Below, piece by piece: positions 37,301 to 49,200 of a stretch of 64,000 nucleotides of DNA. How positions within the stretch are numbered: position 1 is the stretch's first letter; every line of letters starts with the position of its first letter. The DNA lies in assembly GCF_964199755.1 (NCBI RefSeq), contig NC_133903.1, positions 6,899,001 through 6,963,000 of the forward strand, given 5' to 3'. The position numbers and the translations under genes were made by a program. The stretch is from Larus michahellis. Its lineage: Eukaryota > Chordata > Aves > Charadriiformes > Laridae. The notes under the pieces are model-generated. The model saw nothing but the letters and a program-made list of their open reading frames with translations, did not search any database and was not told the DNA's origin.

Positions 37301-40300
37301 CCCTTCTCACATGTTCTCACTCCAAACCATGACAATAACCTTTCTCTGAAAGCATCTTTTCAAGTCAGTGGGGAGTAGCTTCCAGGAATACCCTGTAAAA
37401 CAACTGTCCCTTCTGCCCTCATCCCCAGGACCCAGGAGGCTCAGCAAGACACGCTGGCTGGCTGCCAAGGACATCTACACAGGCAAGGTGATAGGGACTT
37501 GAGAGGCTTGTCCTGCTGCACACTCTGTTCAGCAATGACGAACACCCCCGAGGGAATGTTGTCCGGGTGTGCAGGTGTGTGTCAATGCCTGGCCCCAGGT
37601 AACCAGTGTTCTTAGCTGTGAGTCACCAGAGCTTTGCTAATTTATGACGCCTGAAGAGAAAAAGCAACTTCACCTTTTCCACAAATATCATTTTCAGAGA
37701 AGAGGGCAGGGTCGCTATGTGCTGAACAAACTCAGGCAACTTAATGGCTTCCAAGATTACTTCTGGAGACAGACTTTGAAGCGTGCTGCTGTTGAGGCCA
37801 GCCACCAAGCTCCCAAGTTTTGCCAGGCTCTGTCCATTCTGGATCTGAAAAGTAATGCACGCAGGCATGAGTATGTGAAGGGCCAAACATCACTTGCTGG
37901 CAGCTATACCAGGTATGAGCTGCATTTGTGGATCTTATCCTTTGTACCTGGTAGCCAGAGCTGAGCAGTTTGTTGATGATTGTGCTGGACTGCTCAGCAT
38001 TCCAGCCACGAACTTCACCCAGGGCAGGAATAGATGCTTCAAGGTCTTTTTCACTGATGCTGTTTTCAATGTCGGATATGGACAGCCCAACTGCAGCCTG
38101 GCCCAATGCACGCAGGATTGCAGGGGTGAAATGTTCAAACTTTCTCACCAAGGAGGATGCAACCTGAAAAAGTCCCACACAGACAGAAAAGAAAGTCAGA
38201 GCAGCAATGAGGTAAGCCTATGGGATCCTATGGCCTTTGGATGTCTTAAATCACTGGACTTTGTGCCTTAAACTTGTGTGATGAAGCCTATTGATGGACT
38301 GCGTCTCCCCACTAAGATTTTGCACATCATGAAACACCAGCCTGATGCCACAATAAAAAAAGCAAGATTGCCTACAGGAGTGTACACAGGAGGAGGCACA
38401 AGAGTTGATCCCCTCAAGCCTCACAAATTTTGTCTAGATGAATGAAGAACTGAGTCATGGGGCTGAGTGTCAATGGTTTACCTGCAGTTCCTCTGTTGTC
38501 AGGGAGGAGGGAGCACTCTCTCTAGTTATTCCTCTGTGTGTCAGGTTCAATGGGCAGTTCTTACTGATCCTCTGGGCCAAGCTCAAAGCATCGTCTCTGC
38601 TCAGGTTGCTCACTGCCGAGGGGCTCAGGTAGCAAACAAATCTGTCTGGGAGACTGCAGGTGGGAGACAAGGAGGAGAGGCTGCCAGTATGACAGACAGT
38701 GGCTCTGACAGATCTTTCCTTTTTTTCCAAAGGATGCTCTTATCCAGCACATGTTTCCCCTGATTCACTTTAGCTTTGACAATGCTGATGCTCCTGTTCA
38801 CGGAGCGCACTGCTGTGTCAGGCAAAACTGCAAAAACATGCAAGGTGTGCTGCTGGTCATTAGTCGGTGGCTGGCACTGCATGACAGTCATTTCCCAAGA
38901 TTTGGAACTCGTGGTCCGGCCCTCCCCAAGATCAAGTCCAATGCAATTATTTGAAGAATAGACAAATGCTTTAAAGATTTAATGGAAGCAGCCATCAGAA
39001 CCACTGCTCAGCAAAATTCTGCTAAGTCACAGTACCACGCTAAACCGTAAGTCAGGTAGGAAGTCAGGTCAGGTCCTGTACCTCGATAAGGGAAAATCAG
39101 GTCCAGATGTCAGCAGCAAGGTATAGTACACAGCTGTCTCCCGGAGCAAGGTGAGGTTGCTGATCATCTGTATATTGACTGGATCCCTGGCAAATTTTTG
39201 AAGCTGAGAATGGGAGTAAAAAAAAAAAACAAAACAAAAGAAAAAGTTTAGATGAATACTTTAATGTGACAGTCACTTCGGACAGTATGAACAAACCTCA
39301 CTTGAAGCAATACGGTTTTTCTCATCCGGCTTTGAAGTTGCAAGGAAATTTATTTTTCGTTTTCAAGTAATACACTGGGACCTTGCTTTATTTATCTTTG
39401 CACTCCAAGGGCATGGTAAGCCTCTCACTCTATGACTGCTGCAAGGCACAAAGGCAGGAGAGCTGCTAAAAGATGTGGCCCTGCCCCTACAGCATTATGC
39501 ACACATACAGTCATTCACTAAACCAGGCCCAGACATCGGTCCAGTCTTGAGATAAGGTTTGGGTTTGCTGCCCTTATTGACTCCAGTTTGCTTTCTGCAG
39601 AATTACCTATGTGAAATCAACTTCCGTGCAAGTGCCTCTTATCATAAGAAATCATGATGGGGAAAGAAATAAAAACTGAAGTGACTGTTCACCATAAACA
39701 AACAAGAAAAATGTTCCTGCTAGCAGCATCTCCATGAATTTTGGTCAGGGAGGGAAGACAACGTCCCAGACACAGAGTATTTTGCACGCTGCATGTTATT
39801 CATCACCCTGATGAGCCTGCACTTACTGTTGCTTCATCACCAAAAAGCTGCAGGTCTCCAACAGTAGCATGCTCCAAGAAGGATCCAAGATAATTTTCAA
39901 ACCAAGCAGTGGAATTCAGACCTGGAACAGCTGCATTGTAGCATTTGTGGTTTGATCCTGTAAAACAGGCCAACACCATCAAGCTACAGACTTGCACTGT
40001 ATCAGGAAAACAGTGGAGATTGGAGATTTCTGAATGCAGAACAGGCTTCAGCCTATCAGAGAACTTAGTCGGCAGAGAGTTCCCTCTGATCACACTTGAT
40101 GCTCGGATCTGCATGTCTGTGCACTCCTTACACAGGGGACAGGACAGATGCCTCATTCTTGCAAAGCCCTCCAAATATTTCATCACCAGTCTCTTTCTTC
40201 CTCCCTTCAAATCTGCCAAAAACTTTTTGCAGGACATTAAATTTTTGCGTGCAAGCTACTGCCTGGAGACAGGGGAGTGTCTTACCTGGGTCCCCCTTTC

Positions 40301-43300
40301 TGAGCTGCTTCTGAGACGAATCTTTTAGCTCTCGGAACTAAACACTGCACTGTTCTTTCACAACAAAACAGTAAATGCCATTTGCACAGGATGTAAATCA
40401 GCATAGGACTGACCGTGCTAATTTATAAAATCCTGGATTAATAAAGCCTTCAGGCAGGGAAATGATTCCTGATACTTCTAATCACTGTCATATTCCCAGC
40501 CTATTTCCATTGAAGAGACAATATAAATTCACCAAAAAATCTGTGAAGCCTCAGCCCTGTAACAGATTGTAGCTAATGTTGTAGCATGTATCAGTGGCTT
40601 AAAACATTCTATTGTTTCTTAAAGGAAATTGAGTCATTTACCATCCTCGATGAGATAGTATTTGATCCCGGTGTAAAGATTCCTCTGTTCTTCCACTGGA
40701 AGGTCAGAATATATGCCATTCAGGGCAGCGACTCTGAAGATGGGTAAGAAAGGCAGACATCTCAAACACAGATGAAATCAAACCCGGCAGGGTTGGATTC
40801 TCACAGAAAGGGCTGTTACATGAAGACTGATACTATGAATCACATCCTTTTTCAAAGTTACCAATGTGACCTCCCTTCACAACAGCCCCATGATCATCTG
40901 GGGGCTGCACTGCCAATCCTGTGATACTGCTTTGGAAATGCCATGCTAGCAGGGCCACTACACACACATTGACTGATGCAGAGGACCAGTTACAGGGTCA
41001 GCAGGTGTGTTACGAAGCCCTGGAGAGAGCTTCTCAGAGACCCTGCCCGGGCTTCCATCAGTTCACAGCGCTTACAGAATTGAGCCCTTTGTTTTGGAGT
41101 GAGGGCCGCTTTCCTATCTCAGCAAAACAGGACTGAACAATCATAGAATCACAGAATGGTTTGGGTTGGAAGGGATCTTAAAGATCATCTAGTTCCAACC
41201 CCACAACAATGCTTGCATTCAGCACTTACATCTTCTGAAACGTCTCACAGAACACATTTTTGGCACGGAGGCAAGCAAAGACCTTGGGCTCGACTAGGAA
41301 CGGCTGAAGCCCCTCATGGACCCACTGAGACAAAACGGGTGGGCTGTCAATATCAGGTACTTGCAACATCTTCTCCCACAAGCCATTAATGAAGATCATG
41401 TTCCACTCAGAAGAAAGAGGCACGTCAGAAAACTGAAGGCAAGAGATGAGAAGAAACATATGAATTCAAGTGAATATGGACTTCTAAACAAACATTAACA
41501 TAAATCCACATGAATCTGAACATTATGAACAGAATCACCCCTAGCAATAATCCCTTCTCTGGATCGTGACCCTCTTCACAGCAATATTTGTGCAATTCAA
41601 GCACAGTCAGTCTGTAATTCACATAGGAACCCCAGGTCTGTGCTGCCACTGCAATCAGCAACAGGTAACCTAGCTGAACTCATGGGTGTTATTCCTGTCT
41701 TCACAGCTATTTTTAACAGCACAGAACTCCACTATATTGGTGGAGCTCCGTTGACTGAAATAGTGCCCTTTTTAAAATAAGGTAACATTAAGGTAAAAAA
41801 TAAGGTAATGTTAACTAATGCCTTCCACTGGCATTACAGGTAAACAAAGGGTTGGATATGTGATACCCACCCGCTGGCTGAACATAGTCAGAGCAGCTAC
41901 AAGCTTCTTGGCATCATATTTGGAAAAGAACAGAACGGAGTATTCTGGATCCATAGCACCGGCAGGTTTAGGGGTAAGGCAAGAATATAAGGATATGAGG
42001 AAATCATCCTGAAGGTCCTGGAGCCAAGCACTCTGAAAAAGAAAAGGGAAATCCATACAGAGATAACAGAAGGCGTGTCATATTTAGAGATACTGCAGTA
42101 TGCAATCTCCTTCAGGTCTGCTTCACTAGCTCACCTACACGTGAGCGTTCAGCACTGTAAGGTGATGAAACCTGCTGACAGAAGAGTCAGAAGAAAGCCC
42201 CGCTTACGCTGACTTGAAGCTAGCCTAAATATGCCCAGTTCCAAATGCTGGATCCTTCTGTTACCTAATCTGTGCTCCCCCCAAGCAAAGAGTGGCTTTA
42301 AAAAAAAAAAAACTTTATTCCAAATGGTTTCCCACCAAAAATTAAAAAAGGCCATTTGATCAAAGTGGAAACTTCCATAAGAAACTTCCTCACTCCAGAA
42401 ACATTTTTCAATGACAAAAAAAAAAGAAAAAAAAACAAGAAAAAACCCCACCAACAAATATTTGAAGAAACTACATCTTTTTGTTAGAAATATTTATGGG
42501 AATATACAAATTCAATTGCAATTAGTGGCAGCACAGCAACTTAGAGATAATGACAAAAGCAGGAAGAGAAATAAACCTGAAATATTCCAGATGACATTTT
42601 CCACACTGCAACCACTTTTTATTGTGCTCATTAAGTGTTTTACCCTGATGGACATGGGTTACTCTCATGCAGAGATTTGTTTCAACACTATGATACCAGT
42701 TTCCAGTAGCCAACTTGTTCTGGAAATCTCCCTTGTCCCACCTTCTCATTTGAGAGAAGTTTGGAAAAGACAGCATCCCCACTTTCACAGACAGCCCCAG
42801 AAAGGCCTCCATGGTGGTGTTGCCTGGGAAGGTGACACTGCCACAGCTCAGTGCTCTGGATGGTCCTGTGTGTGTGACCCCATCCCTTCTTTCAGTCTTG
42901 TGGGGGAAACCTTGACAACCCAGATCTGAAGCCTGCACAAGGCTTCAGCCACTCCATTCACAGCCAACAGTGGGACTGCTTTTACATTAGAAATGGCACT
43001 GTTGTCAAGGAAAACAAAACACCAGCCCATGAAAAGGAGACTTTCATTACCTGTGCACATGCATATTGACCAAAAGTGAGGCTGCAGGGGGAGGCTTGGC
43101 CACGGGCTACCTCCAGAACCATCTCCTGGCTGACACTGGTGTGAAAAAAAGCAAAGACATCACCTCTGTGCCAGCTGCCCCAGACCTGGGAGCTAGCACT
43201 CTGTCAGCATTCCGCCTGCAAACGCAGGCATGGAGTGCGGCTGCCCGAGCCCAGGTAGTCAGTCAAAGGCATGTGAATGCCCCTGACCACATGCTTTTAT

Positions 43301-46300
43301 TCCTTGGAGTTTTGCTCATCTGCAGCAGGGACAGCTATAAGCTACACTCCTGTAAAGGGTCCAGCCCACCCATTAAGGAACAGGAGCAATGCCAGGCAGC
43401 CGTAACAACGAGGCACAGAACAAATACAGAAGAACAACCAACCAACAACACAGATGATGAGAACCATTTGCTGGCACTATTTGAGAGCAGGGAAAGGGTA
43501 CTTGTAAATTGTTGACCCTTAAGTAGAAATCAAGTTCAACGAAGGCTTGAAGAGGGCCTGTTTGAGTCTTAGGCCCCCATGGCTAGTTAAGCTGAGCTCA
43601 GCACCAATGCCAAGGTTCTTGGAGCAGTAAATCCCCCCATGCCAGGCTGGCTGACACATGAGGGACTTGCCCTGATTTTCTTTGTCCAGCACAGACACAG
43701 AGAGAGCCCCAGGAAGGCATTTTCCCTTCACTGTTTCAATGAGTGAAATTAGAGCCCTCCCTGCCCACAGGCATCCCTGGGACTTTGCAGGGACAAAGAT
43801 GCTACACCTGGTTTCAGAGGCTTCCTGCTATCTGATGTGACATCCCCAACAATCCAGTATCACTCTACAAGGAAAATGCTGCCAAGACAATTTGCTGACG
43901 GTTCACATACCTTTCCACCGAAGCACACACAGCAGATTCTGATTCCCAAAAAAAGAGAGACAAAGGTAAGGGAACTGTGATAGGAATATGCATACAGACC
44001 ATGTCTGAATCTTCTTTATGGAGATTACTTGGTAAGAAACTCACCATTGACAGGGGAGCTGGAGCACTGCACCAGGAGAAAGAGAGAAAAGAGAGGATCT
44101 TATCATGCAGTTGCAATGGTAGCACAACATTATTTGTGATCATTGCATACAGACAAGCATGTTAACTGCAACCATTTGTACTTGGATCTGGCCTGAAAAC
44201 ACACAAGTGCCCAGAACCAGAGCTCCCATCTTGCCATGCTAGGTAGCCGCCATCTGCAAAATTCCTATCAGCACTGGCTCCGTACCTCAGACAGCTGGAA
44301 AGTTCAGGGTTATACGAGTCCTGCCCATCACTCAGGCATAAGAGCCAATGGGATGGACTGTTCTCCAGATGATGTGAGTGTGGTCAATGAGCGCCACCTT
44401 CACTGAATCATCTGGTGATGTGCTTGCACTGAAGCCCTGCAAAGACCTGCAGAAGCCATCCCCACTCCACTCACTGCTTGGGAGACAGGATGGGCAAGGG
44501 CTCAACGCACTGCATCTGGCTTGTAGCAATTGATTTCCATCAATGCACTGCTACCAGGAAGCGGCCCACACCAACCACCAACCCAAACATGCTTTACAAG
44601 ACACGGATGACACTTATTTTAAACACGCAAGTTTGCCTTACCAGATGTGTCCCAGCAGAAGTTGCAGCAGCTACCTGCCAACCTGGAAGACAATGTTCCA
44701 TGATTTTAGCAGCAAATGCAGGACAAAGCTCCTTCCTACAGTCCAGCCCCCATCTGGCTTAACAGATCCTGAAGATAACTCATCTCACTATGTTATTTTA
44801 TTCCTCATTCTTGACACAGTATTTCACAAAATCATTTCTGTCAAACCTTTCTGCTGTTTTCCCTTTGGCTTTGTGACAGCTGACTGGGTGAGCAGACATT
44901 AGGTACTCCTCTATCCACACCAGGTCATACTGGCAGAGAACAGAAATGCAGTGCCTTAGATGACATGAGAGACTGCACACATCTCTGTCCCCACAGAGAA
45001 AAAGGCAGGGAAAGAGGCAGAAACAACACTCTGGGAATGGACCTTCTCTCCAGGACTTCCTTGCCCAGTATCCCTTGTGCACCATAGCCAGCAATCAGCC
45101 CAGCAGGCCAGGCTCACCATGCTTATACTTCCACGATGCTTTTAGCTTTGCAGCTTCTAATTGTCCTTTACAGTGTTGCCATCAATGCGTCAACTGTAGC
45201 CAAGCCTGTGTTGTATTTCAGATGTTTTTCCTGCTAAATCCTCAACTGGATTAAAATCACCCTATGCTGCAGAACTGCACACAACGCAGGTAACGCCACC
45301 GTACGACAGCCCCCATGCCAGTCCTGCCTGAGAGCTTGACAGGGATTTATGGAAAGACAACTGTGTCACTGCTGGCTCTTGGCAGGTCTGTGCAAGCCCT
45401 CCACTTCTCTACTCCTTGTTTCCTAACCTTTACATTGTTCTTGATGGCAACTTTCATCACCCCCGCCAATGCCACGAAGCTGGAAAGGTGGTGAAATGCA
45501 AGCTTAGGAAACCAGTAACAACATACACAGACTCAAAACTCCCTGGCATTAGCATTATTTACTTCAGATTAGGAGCTTGCCAAGCTCAGCATCCCCTGCG
45601 TACAGAAAAGGGAAAGGTAGAGACTTCACACTAGTTTGTGACAGGACAGAACAAGTGAATGCAACAAACACTACATGAGCCTGGTGTAGTGGGAGGTGTC
45701 CCTGCCCATGGCAGGTGGGTTTGAATTAGATGATCTTTAAGGTCCCTCCCAACCTAAACCATTTTATGATTCTACGAAATGAGAGGCACGGAGAGGGAGA
45801 AGGCAGTGGTTAGAGGCTCCTGAGGTTACGCTGCAGGCTGACTGTCACAATTTGCTAGCACTGAATCACTGCACAGTTGTTTCAGTCAGTGTGTTTCTCT
45901 AACAGCACACTCAGGATGCGGCTGGTCAGCACTGTCACCTTCACCCATCTCCTGGGGTAGCTGTGCCCGATCTCAGTCCACAGTGAAGCACCAGGGCCTT
46001 GCAGAGCCGTCTGACACAGCCATCCCTTGTTGCATTCACCCCCCACGCCACATGGCATGCCCAGTTTGCACCATTCTCCTCCCACCGCTTTAGCTACATC
46101 CTCTGACCCATCTCAGTGCGTGGCAGAGCACAGCAAGCCCGGCTGCCCTGCAGCCCAGAGTACCCCCGCTTCTCTGCAAGCCTTCTTCATCTGCTCAAGG
46201 AGTAATGCGGTGATGAAAGTTCAGTAGTTACCTCTCAGCGGGGACCAACTTTAGTGACTTTGGATCAGGCACTGCAGCTGACAGGAGGCTGAAGTGGCTG

Positions 46301-48763
46301 TAGAGATCACCCCCACCCATGCCTCATCTCCCAGACCCACGGACCAGCTAGCCCAGGGCTGGCTGAGTAGTGCCCAACAAGCATATGGAGGTGTGCAAAG
46401 CTCAGGTTCAGTATGATTGTTCCATGGCTCTAAAGCACCAGTGACTCCCACTGCACAGTGCGGGGAGCACAGCCGGGACTGGTGTTATCCACAAATATTT
46501 GGTGAGAAGTGACTCATGGGGGGAATGTGGAGGAGCCGAGTCCCAAAACCAAAACACAGAAGCAACCTTCTGTGGTTCCTCCACAGCATATGGCGAAGAG
46601 ACCGGACTAAGGTGGCTCAGGGCAGTGTGAGTCAAACCCACGGTGATATCGGGCACAGAAATCAACAGGATGGGAGACCCTTATCACTGAACTGTGATGG
46701 GCAAGAAGAGGAGGAGGAGGACATGAACAGCTTTCCTGGGTATGTATGTGTTCACCAGCCCAATGACCTGCATTAGGAAGGGGATTATAAAATAGCTTGT
46801 AAGGATAGATGAGAGGAGCCCCTAATTAGTATAACAGCTTTTTTGATTACTAACTGCTACACCTTTTTAATCATTTAATTAACAGAGAACTGTTACTAAG
46901 TAACACACAAAGGAAACACACGCATAGCTGGGCAAATGCAGTGCTTTCCTCTATCCCGAACACACATTAACTTCGCTCCTAGAGGAAGTCCCAAAAGAGT
47001 TACCAAAATCACAAGCAACATTTCAGTGCCAGAGGCTGGCCGTGAGGCCATGCTTCCCTGCCTGCAGACACAGCCGAGCTGTTTCCACTGTGAAAATCAC
47101 TGCTCACCTCAGGACGGGACACCTTGGAAACATACAGGCAAGCCCTTTGGCCCCACTCTTGGAAAGCTCTTACGCATATGTTGAACTTTAAGCATGCAAA
47201 TCATCCCATTGACTCAAAAGAGCAGCGTTCAGAAACACCCACAGAGGGAGAAGGAGGAAGAGAAGGGTGGCTTGGCACTCTGCAAGATCAGAGCGGACCC
47301 CAACCTACTATCACAAGAATCCTCATTGTATGACAATAAATCCTTCATCGCACAACATCACAACAAAGGCTAAGATATGTGCGCATCACGCTGGGAGCAA
47401 TACCCTTCCAAAACATAGTTTTCGCTCCCACACTCTGTTAGTGCACAGGCACGTCAGGCTGCAGTGAAGCCTCCCATAATGGAAGAGACTGTCTCTTTTG
47501 TGCACGTACACTGTTCAACTGCTCTCCACGGTCCCTCCTCCTCCATGAGGGCACTTCTGTGCCACGAGGTTGCTGAGCACTGCCGGGTCTCCCCACTGCT
47601 TCTTTACAACAAGGCTATTCGTGTTGATAAGGTGGCACCACTACACTTAGATCTCCTGTCCTTCCCTTTCAGAAACCTGTTTCGGCACTTTCAGAAAGTT
47701 GTGTTTTCTTTCTTCTCTTTTTGATCCGCCCCCCAAAGTGCAGTGCATGCAAGCTGTTGGATGCAAATTCTCCACAGGCTCAGCACATTTCTGATATTCT
47801 GACTTTTCTCCACCTCCAGTTATGTAGGGCATTTACAGAAGAAGATGGGTAGATGGATGGGGGCAAGCATGGCCCAAAGAAATGGAATGATTTCCCACAC
47901 CTGCATGCTGAGCCAGTGGCCAACATGAGAACAAACCACCAAAATTAAAAGCAGTTGCATTAAGAGTCATTAACTTTTACAAGCAACCAATGTACTTCTG
48001 CTGGACAGAGACATCCCTCCTTGTACAGGATGTTAATAGAAAAGTGGGGAAAAGAAATATCGCATTTCCATCAGGGTGTCCATAATACATCGGTCAGTTT
48101 TGAACACTGACAACTGCTTAATTAAAGAAATAATGTTTTCCTTCCTTTAGTACTGATAACTAAGCCTACTGTTGACGGTCCCTTTATGTAGCTGTTCCCC
48201 AGCTGGTGGTTCTTTAGATTGTTTGTAACGTTACGTGTTTTATTGTCATCAATATTCACTGCAAATGCTATCTCAAGTCTGATGAGGAAGGAAGAATAAA
48301 GCACTGACACTTTCTGAAAGAAACAAAGATCCTGCTCCGGAATCCCTTACTACCAAAAAAATAGATGGAGGGAAAGTAGGGAATATAATCGGATTCAGCT
48401 AAGTTTATTTCTTAAGTGCTTTCCCAGAGGCACCTGGATGCTCCAAACAAAGGAGCAGTGAGCAGATAGCTCTGCAATGACAGGAAGAGAATGAATTCCG
48501 ATTTTGTCTTTCCACCCTGCTTATTACAAAAATGAATATATTTTGGTTTACGAATACAACAATTAACAAGCATAACTAAAGTTTGGAGATTTAGAGCAAC
48601 CACCAAAGTAACATTCAATGGTCTTTCAGCACAGTTTTCTCTTTTGAGCATTATTTCAGCTACAGCTGCTGGTAAGAAAAATCCTCCCGGGACACCCGCC
48701 ACCCTCACGGTAATACTCACCAACCAAAAGGAGGAAGCCCAGCCCTGGGAGTAAAAGCAGCAT
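28322..48763 (-). CDS. MSLN: Mesothelin, long form with N-terminal extension (MSLN-position gene)
   Basis: Well-supported exons in transcript order: 42032-41871, 41432-41230, 40733-40642, 39957-39827, 39203-39082, 38653-38482, 38163-37948, 37844-37674, 36631-36485, 36330-36281, 35396-35276, 34934-34849, 34247-34118, 33989-33799, 33035-32945, 32489-32378, 32141-31957, 31151-31005, 30771-30638, 30076-29949, 29379-29285, 28696-28507, 28416-28322. These give 1056 codons plus stop, all in phase. Upstream, 48763-48721 codes a leader (MLLLLPGLGFLLLV); 44066-44045 and 42998-42911 are tentative links that keep phase. From LSQSVLQGFTC on, the protein tracks human mesothelin: KNVKLGEDQLSCLAKL, a furin-type RHKR, YPDGYPES, TPEDISKW, GGAPGMDLKALS, GLTGG..GYINI, and a GPI tail ending LLISFLMMLVLS. 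About 470 residues before this are absent from human MSLN and read as further helical repeats of the mesothelin/stereocilin type. It has no mucin stalk. Strand and position match human MSLN. Confidence 0.85.
31507..31918 (+). mobile_element. Old, degraded CR1 fragment
   Basis: The segment resembles the CR1 3' region in order: GAGACCCCATCTGGA, then AGCAGAGGGCCATGCTGG, GGACCAATAGGCAATGA, CCCAGAGAGGTAGTGGAGTC and TCCTTGGAGACACTTAAA. It is interrupted by many substitutions and gaps. It lies in a mesothelin intron and stops about 40 bases from the exon at 31957. Confidence 0.75.
41141..41202 (-). mobile_element. Short CR1 3'-end fragment
   Basis: It begins with the reverse complement of the CR1 end (TCATAGAATCACAGAATGG) and stops after about 62 bases. 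It lies 27 bases past the donor of the mesothelin exon at 41432-41230. Confidence 0.9.
44045..44066 (-). other. Candidate 22-base microexon of the long mesothelin gene
   Basis: On the minus strand a long pyrimidine tract ending in CAG is followed by 22 bases and then GTGAGTTT, so both splice sites are strong. Joined after the signal-peptide exon it keeps phase and lengthens the hydrophobic leader (VLQLPCQ). A rival 25-base candidate lies at about 43113-43137 and has the same phase. Neither can be confirmed without RNA. Confidence 0.35.
45678..45776 (+). mobile_element. CR1 3'-end fragment
   Basis: It reads in the sense direction, AGTGGGAGGTGTCCCTGCCC through GATGATCTTTAAGGTCC, and ends in the ATTTTATGATTCTACG tail. 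Only the last roughly 100 bases of the element are present, in the large 5' intron of the long mesothelin gene. Confidence 0.9.
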
Positions 48764-48765
48764 TT
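48721..48765 (-). other. Signal-peptide exon of the long mesothelin gene
   Basis: After a CAG acceptor the minus strand reads AA-ATG and codes 14 residues, MLLLLPGLGFLLLV, a strong signal-peptide core. It ends in G|GTGAGT at phase 1, the same phase as exon 1 of the plus-strand paralogue. The ATG was chosen because it opens this hydrophobic run. The alternative frame (MQKCCFYSQG) is not signal-like. Confidence 0.55.
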
Positions 48766-49127
48766 CTGCAAAGGTCTTCAGAGCACTCATACATGCAAGG
48801 AATCACCTTATTTCAGCCAAGAAAAATCAAACATGAATAATACTTAATTGCAAAACCAAACTCAGAGCAGGAAAGTTAAAAGGTGACTGTCTCACAAGCA
48901 CACTGACACATGCCAACACCCTTCACAAAACCTATTTGAAACTAGACCCAAAGCACACAAAAAAACCTACTGAGGGTCCGCTATGCCTGGGAAAGCACAG
49001 AGTTGCACGCAGAGAATTCAGAGAGTTAGTTAAGCTAGATTCACTGCTATTGATGCCCTGATGTCAGGCTCCCCTCTGGCAGAGGAGGATAAGAAGTTGC
49101 ACAGCCCCGCTTGGAGGGTTAACTTAC

Positions 49128-49200
49128 CTCCAAGCCGCTAGTCGCCAGGTACTCAGTGTGAAGGGCTACCATCCGTAGTGGGCTCCTTTTCACTGAGCAA
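49128..49200 (-). other. Candidate 5' UTR exon of the long mesothelin gene (right edge unknown)
   Basis: A near-consensus minus-strand donor, GGAG|GTAAGT, sits about 360 bases upstream of the signal-peptide exon, and no other use for it is apparent. The transcription start was not found, so the outer limit is arbitrary. Confidence 0.35.

Noticed and set aside
38690-38860. Possible extra mesothelin exon on the minus strand (TAVRSVNRSISIVKAKVNQG)
   Set aside because: It has an acceptor-like start but no suitable donor, and the exons at 39203-39082 and 38653-38482 already join in frame.
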